Shown: piece after piece, positions 62,582-64,000 of the stretch
Layout of the letters: every line of letters starts with the position of its first letter
How positions within the stretch are numbered: position 1 is the stretch's first letter
Assembly (NCBI RefSeq): GCF_000328475.2
Contig: NC_026499.1
Location: forward strand, 186,001-250,000
Source of the DNA: Mycosarcoma maydis
Lineage: Eukaryota > Basidiomycota > Ustilaginomycetes > Ustilaginales
DNA length: 64,000 nucleotides
Reading direction: 5' to 3'
Made by a program: the position numbers and the translations under genes
The notes under the pieces: model-generated
Databases searched by the model: none
Seen by the model: the letters and a program-made list of their open reading frames with translations, nothing else
Told to the model about the DNA's origin: nothing

Positions 62582-64000
62582 GGTACGCCAATGGGTGTGG
62601 AGCTGGCCTTGGAGTCAAAGGCGAGAGAGAATGGGAGGCAAGTAGCGGCCCTTTTCTTCCAGTAGCACGCCGTTAGCAAGGCGCAGCAGCGAAGGGATCG
62701 GACGAAAGCGACCTTAGGGGTAAGACAGGCGGAAGCGTGGCAACAAGAAGCTCGAGTGAGGTGTATCAGAGGTATCCAAAGTGGTGCCAAGAGATGTGGC
62801 GGCGGGCGATGACGGATGTAGGCAAACGAAGGGAGCGATTGCAGGGCGCACCGACGCCGGTGAGCTGGAGAGAAATGACCGGAGGAGAAGCAGGAAGGTT
62901 TCGAGACGAGATGCAAGGGCGTGGCAACGGTGCGACAACGGTGCTCGTCGTTCGTGGTGGGACGTTGGTGTGATGAAAAGTGGGGTGAGACGAGGTAGGC
63001 AGTGCGACGCGCCGCTGCGTCAAGAGTAGGAAGATGCGGTTGTGAAAGCTGGAAGCGCTGAGCTACAGACGCCACTGTGACAGCTGAATGAAGAAGCGGA
63101 TGTGCGCACCAGAAACCGAAACCGAGCAAAGATGCTCGAGACCGATCGATCGAGTCAAAGAGACGGAGAAGCAAAAAAAAGAGGTCAAGACAGCGACGGG
63201 AAGCTACCAAGCGACCAAGGGGTGAACCGTGAAAAGCGGTACTGTTCAAAGAGAGTCAGCAAGCGGGTCGAGGTTGGGCAGAAGGAACGGTAGGTTGGGG
63301 CGATTAGAGGAGCGTCGATGGAGTGAAAGTGACGAGACAGTACACAGATACGAGCGAGTCAAAGACGGTGGAAAAGGCAAGATGATGGTGATGAAGAAAG
63401 GTCGCGCCGTCGGATGGGGGTCATGAAGGAGTTTAGCCGATTAGTTGGGGATTCTACGACGCAAGCCAAGCAGAACAGAAAAGGAAAGGCAAGCAGAAAA
63501 GCGAACAGAGGAGGGCCACAAAGGCAAGGCACGGTCAGGTCAAGTCAAAGCTAGGCGATCCAAGCAGTGGAGCGTGGACACGAGCAACGAGGAGCGTCAC
63601 TGCGAGATGAACAAAGCGTGGCTCAACTCGTGGGAGAATCGGCGCAAGCCAAGGCGTAGCAGCAAGGGAGGCAGAGAACGACACCAGAGAGCACGCATAG
63701 AGGAATGCAGTTTTAAGCAGCCACAGCGCGCAGCCGCAGTCAGTACCGGTAGCAATCACGAATTGCTGTTGTAATTGCAGAAGCCCAAGCCCAACCAAAC
63801 CGAACGCAGTAACCAAACACGCGAAACCAGCCGCCGCCGCTAGATGCTCCCACTCGGCAACCACGAGTCGGGGATTTGGTTTGACACGCACACGCACACG
63901 TACGCACTCACAGCGTGCCTCTCACACTAGCGGCCGCGCCGACGGAGACACCGACAAACACAGCTAAAATGCCCTAAAACGCGCTTCCACGATGAACCCC
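62582..64000. other. upstream region of the bHLH gene
   Basis: About 1.4 kb, purine-rich on the plus strand (pyrimidine-rich in the sense of the bHLH gene), with no supported coding region. This fits a long 5' UTR and promoter. A CACACG repeat is near 63886-63905. Confidence 0.55.

Overview
This window comes from a basidiomycete fungus, most likely a smut of the Ustilaginales (Ustilago/Sporisorium-type). The evidence is compact GC-rich genes with few short GT-AG introns, conserved eukaryotic housekeeping genes (actin, uL2, eIF5B, TAF4, RICTOR, ELG1, SPT4, cyclin C), an intron-containing tRNA-Lys, and a heptamer repeat ATTCACG/CGTGAAT scattered through the intergenic DNA. The species cannot be fixed from the sequence alone. 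A 100-N assembly gap lies at 6543-6642.

Layout. 1-7.3 kb, all minus strand: an ALG3 mannosyltransferase fused in frame to the start of the GPI-transamidase subunit GAA1 (runs off the left edge), TAF4, GOT1 (four exons rebuilt here), and a LIM-domain-binding regulator with a 43-glutamine tract that is broken by the gap. 8.5-15.2 kb: ARS2/Serrate (+) and CBP80 (-), two partners of the nuclear cap-binding complex, lie tail to tail. 15.6-23.5 kb: SPT4 (+), cyclin C (-), the CAAX protease RCE1 (+), the PCNA unloader ELG1 (-) and a small two-exon conserved protein (+). 23.7-28.7 kb: the TORC2 scaffold RICTOR (-). 29.6-41.4 kb, all plus: a membrane-anchored protein disulfide isomerase, a glutathione-transferase/HIS6 fusion, actin (four exons) and a secreted lysozyme-fold transglycosylase. 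41.9-46 kb: ERCC1/Rad10 (-) and ribosomal protein uL2 (+).

46.3-50.4 kb holds three minus-strand genes for small secreted proteins that I do not recognise. Each has a clear signal peptide and a TATA box, and together they form a candidate effector island between housekeeping genes. 51.7 kb has tRNA-Lys(CUU). 52-64 kb has eIF5B (-), CGR1 (+, four exons), a DUF2433 phosphoesterase-fold protein with a C-terminal RRM (+), and a bHLH transcription factor (-).

The most notable items are the two apparent gene fusions (ALG3-GAA1 and GST-HIS6), the secreted-protein island, and the heptamer repeat. I found no mobile element, CRISPR array, viral element or prokaryotic-type operon. Long overlapping open frames opposite eIF5B and actin are compositional shadows.
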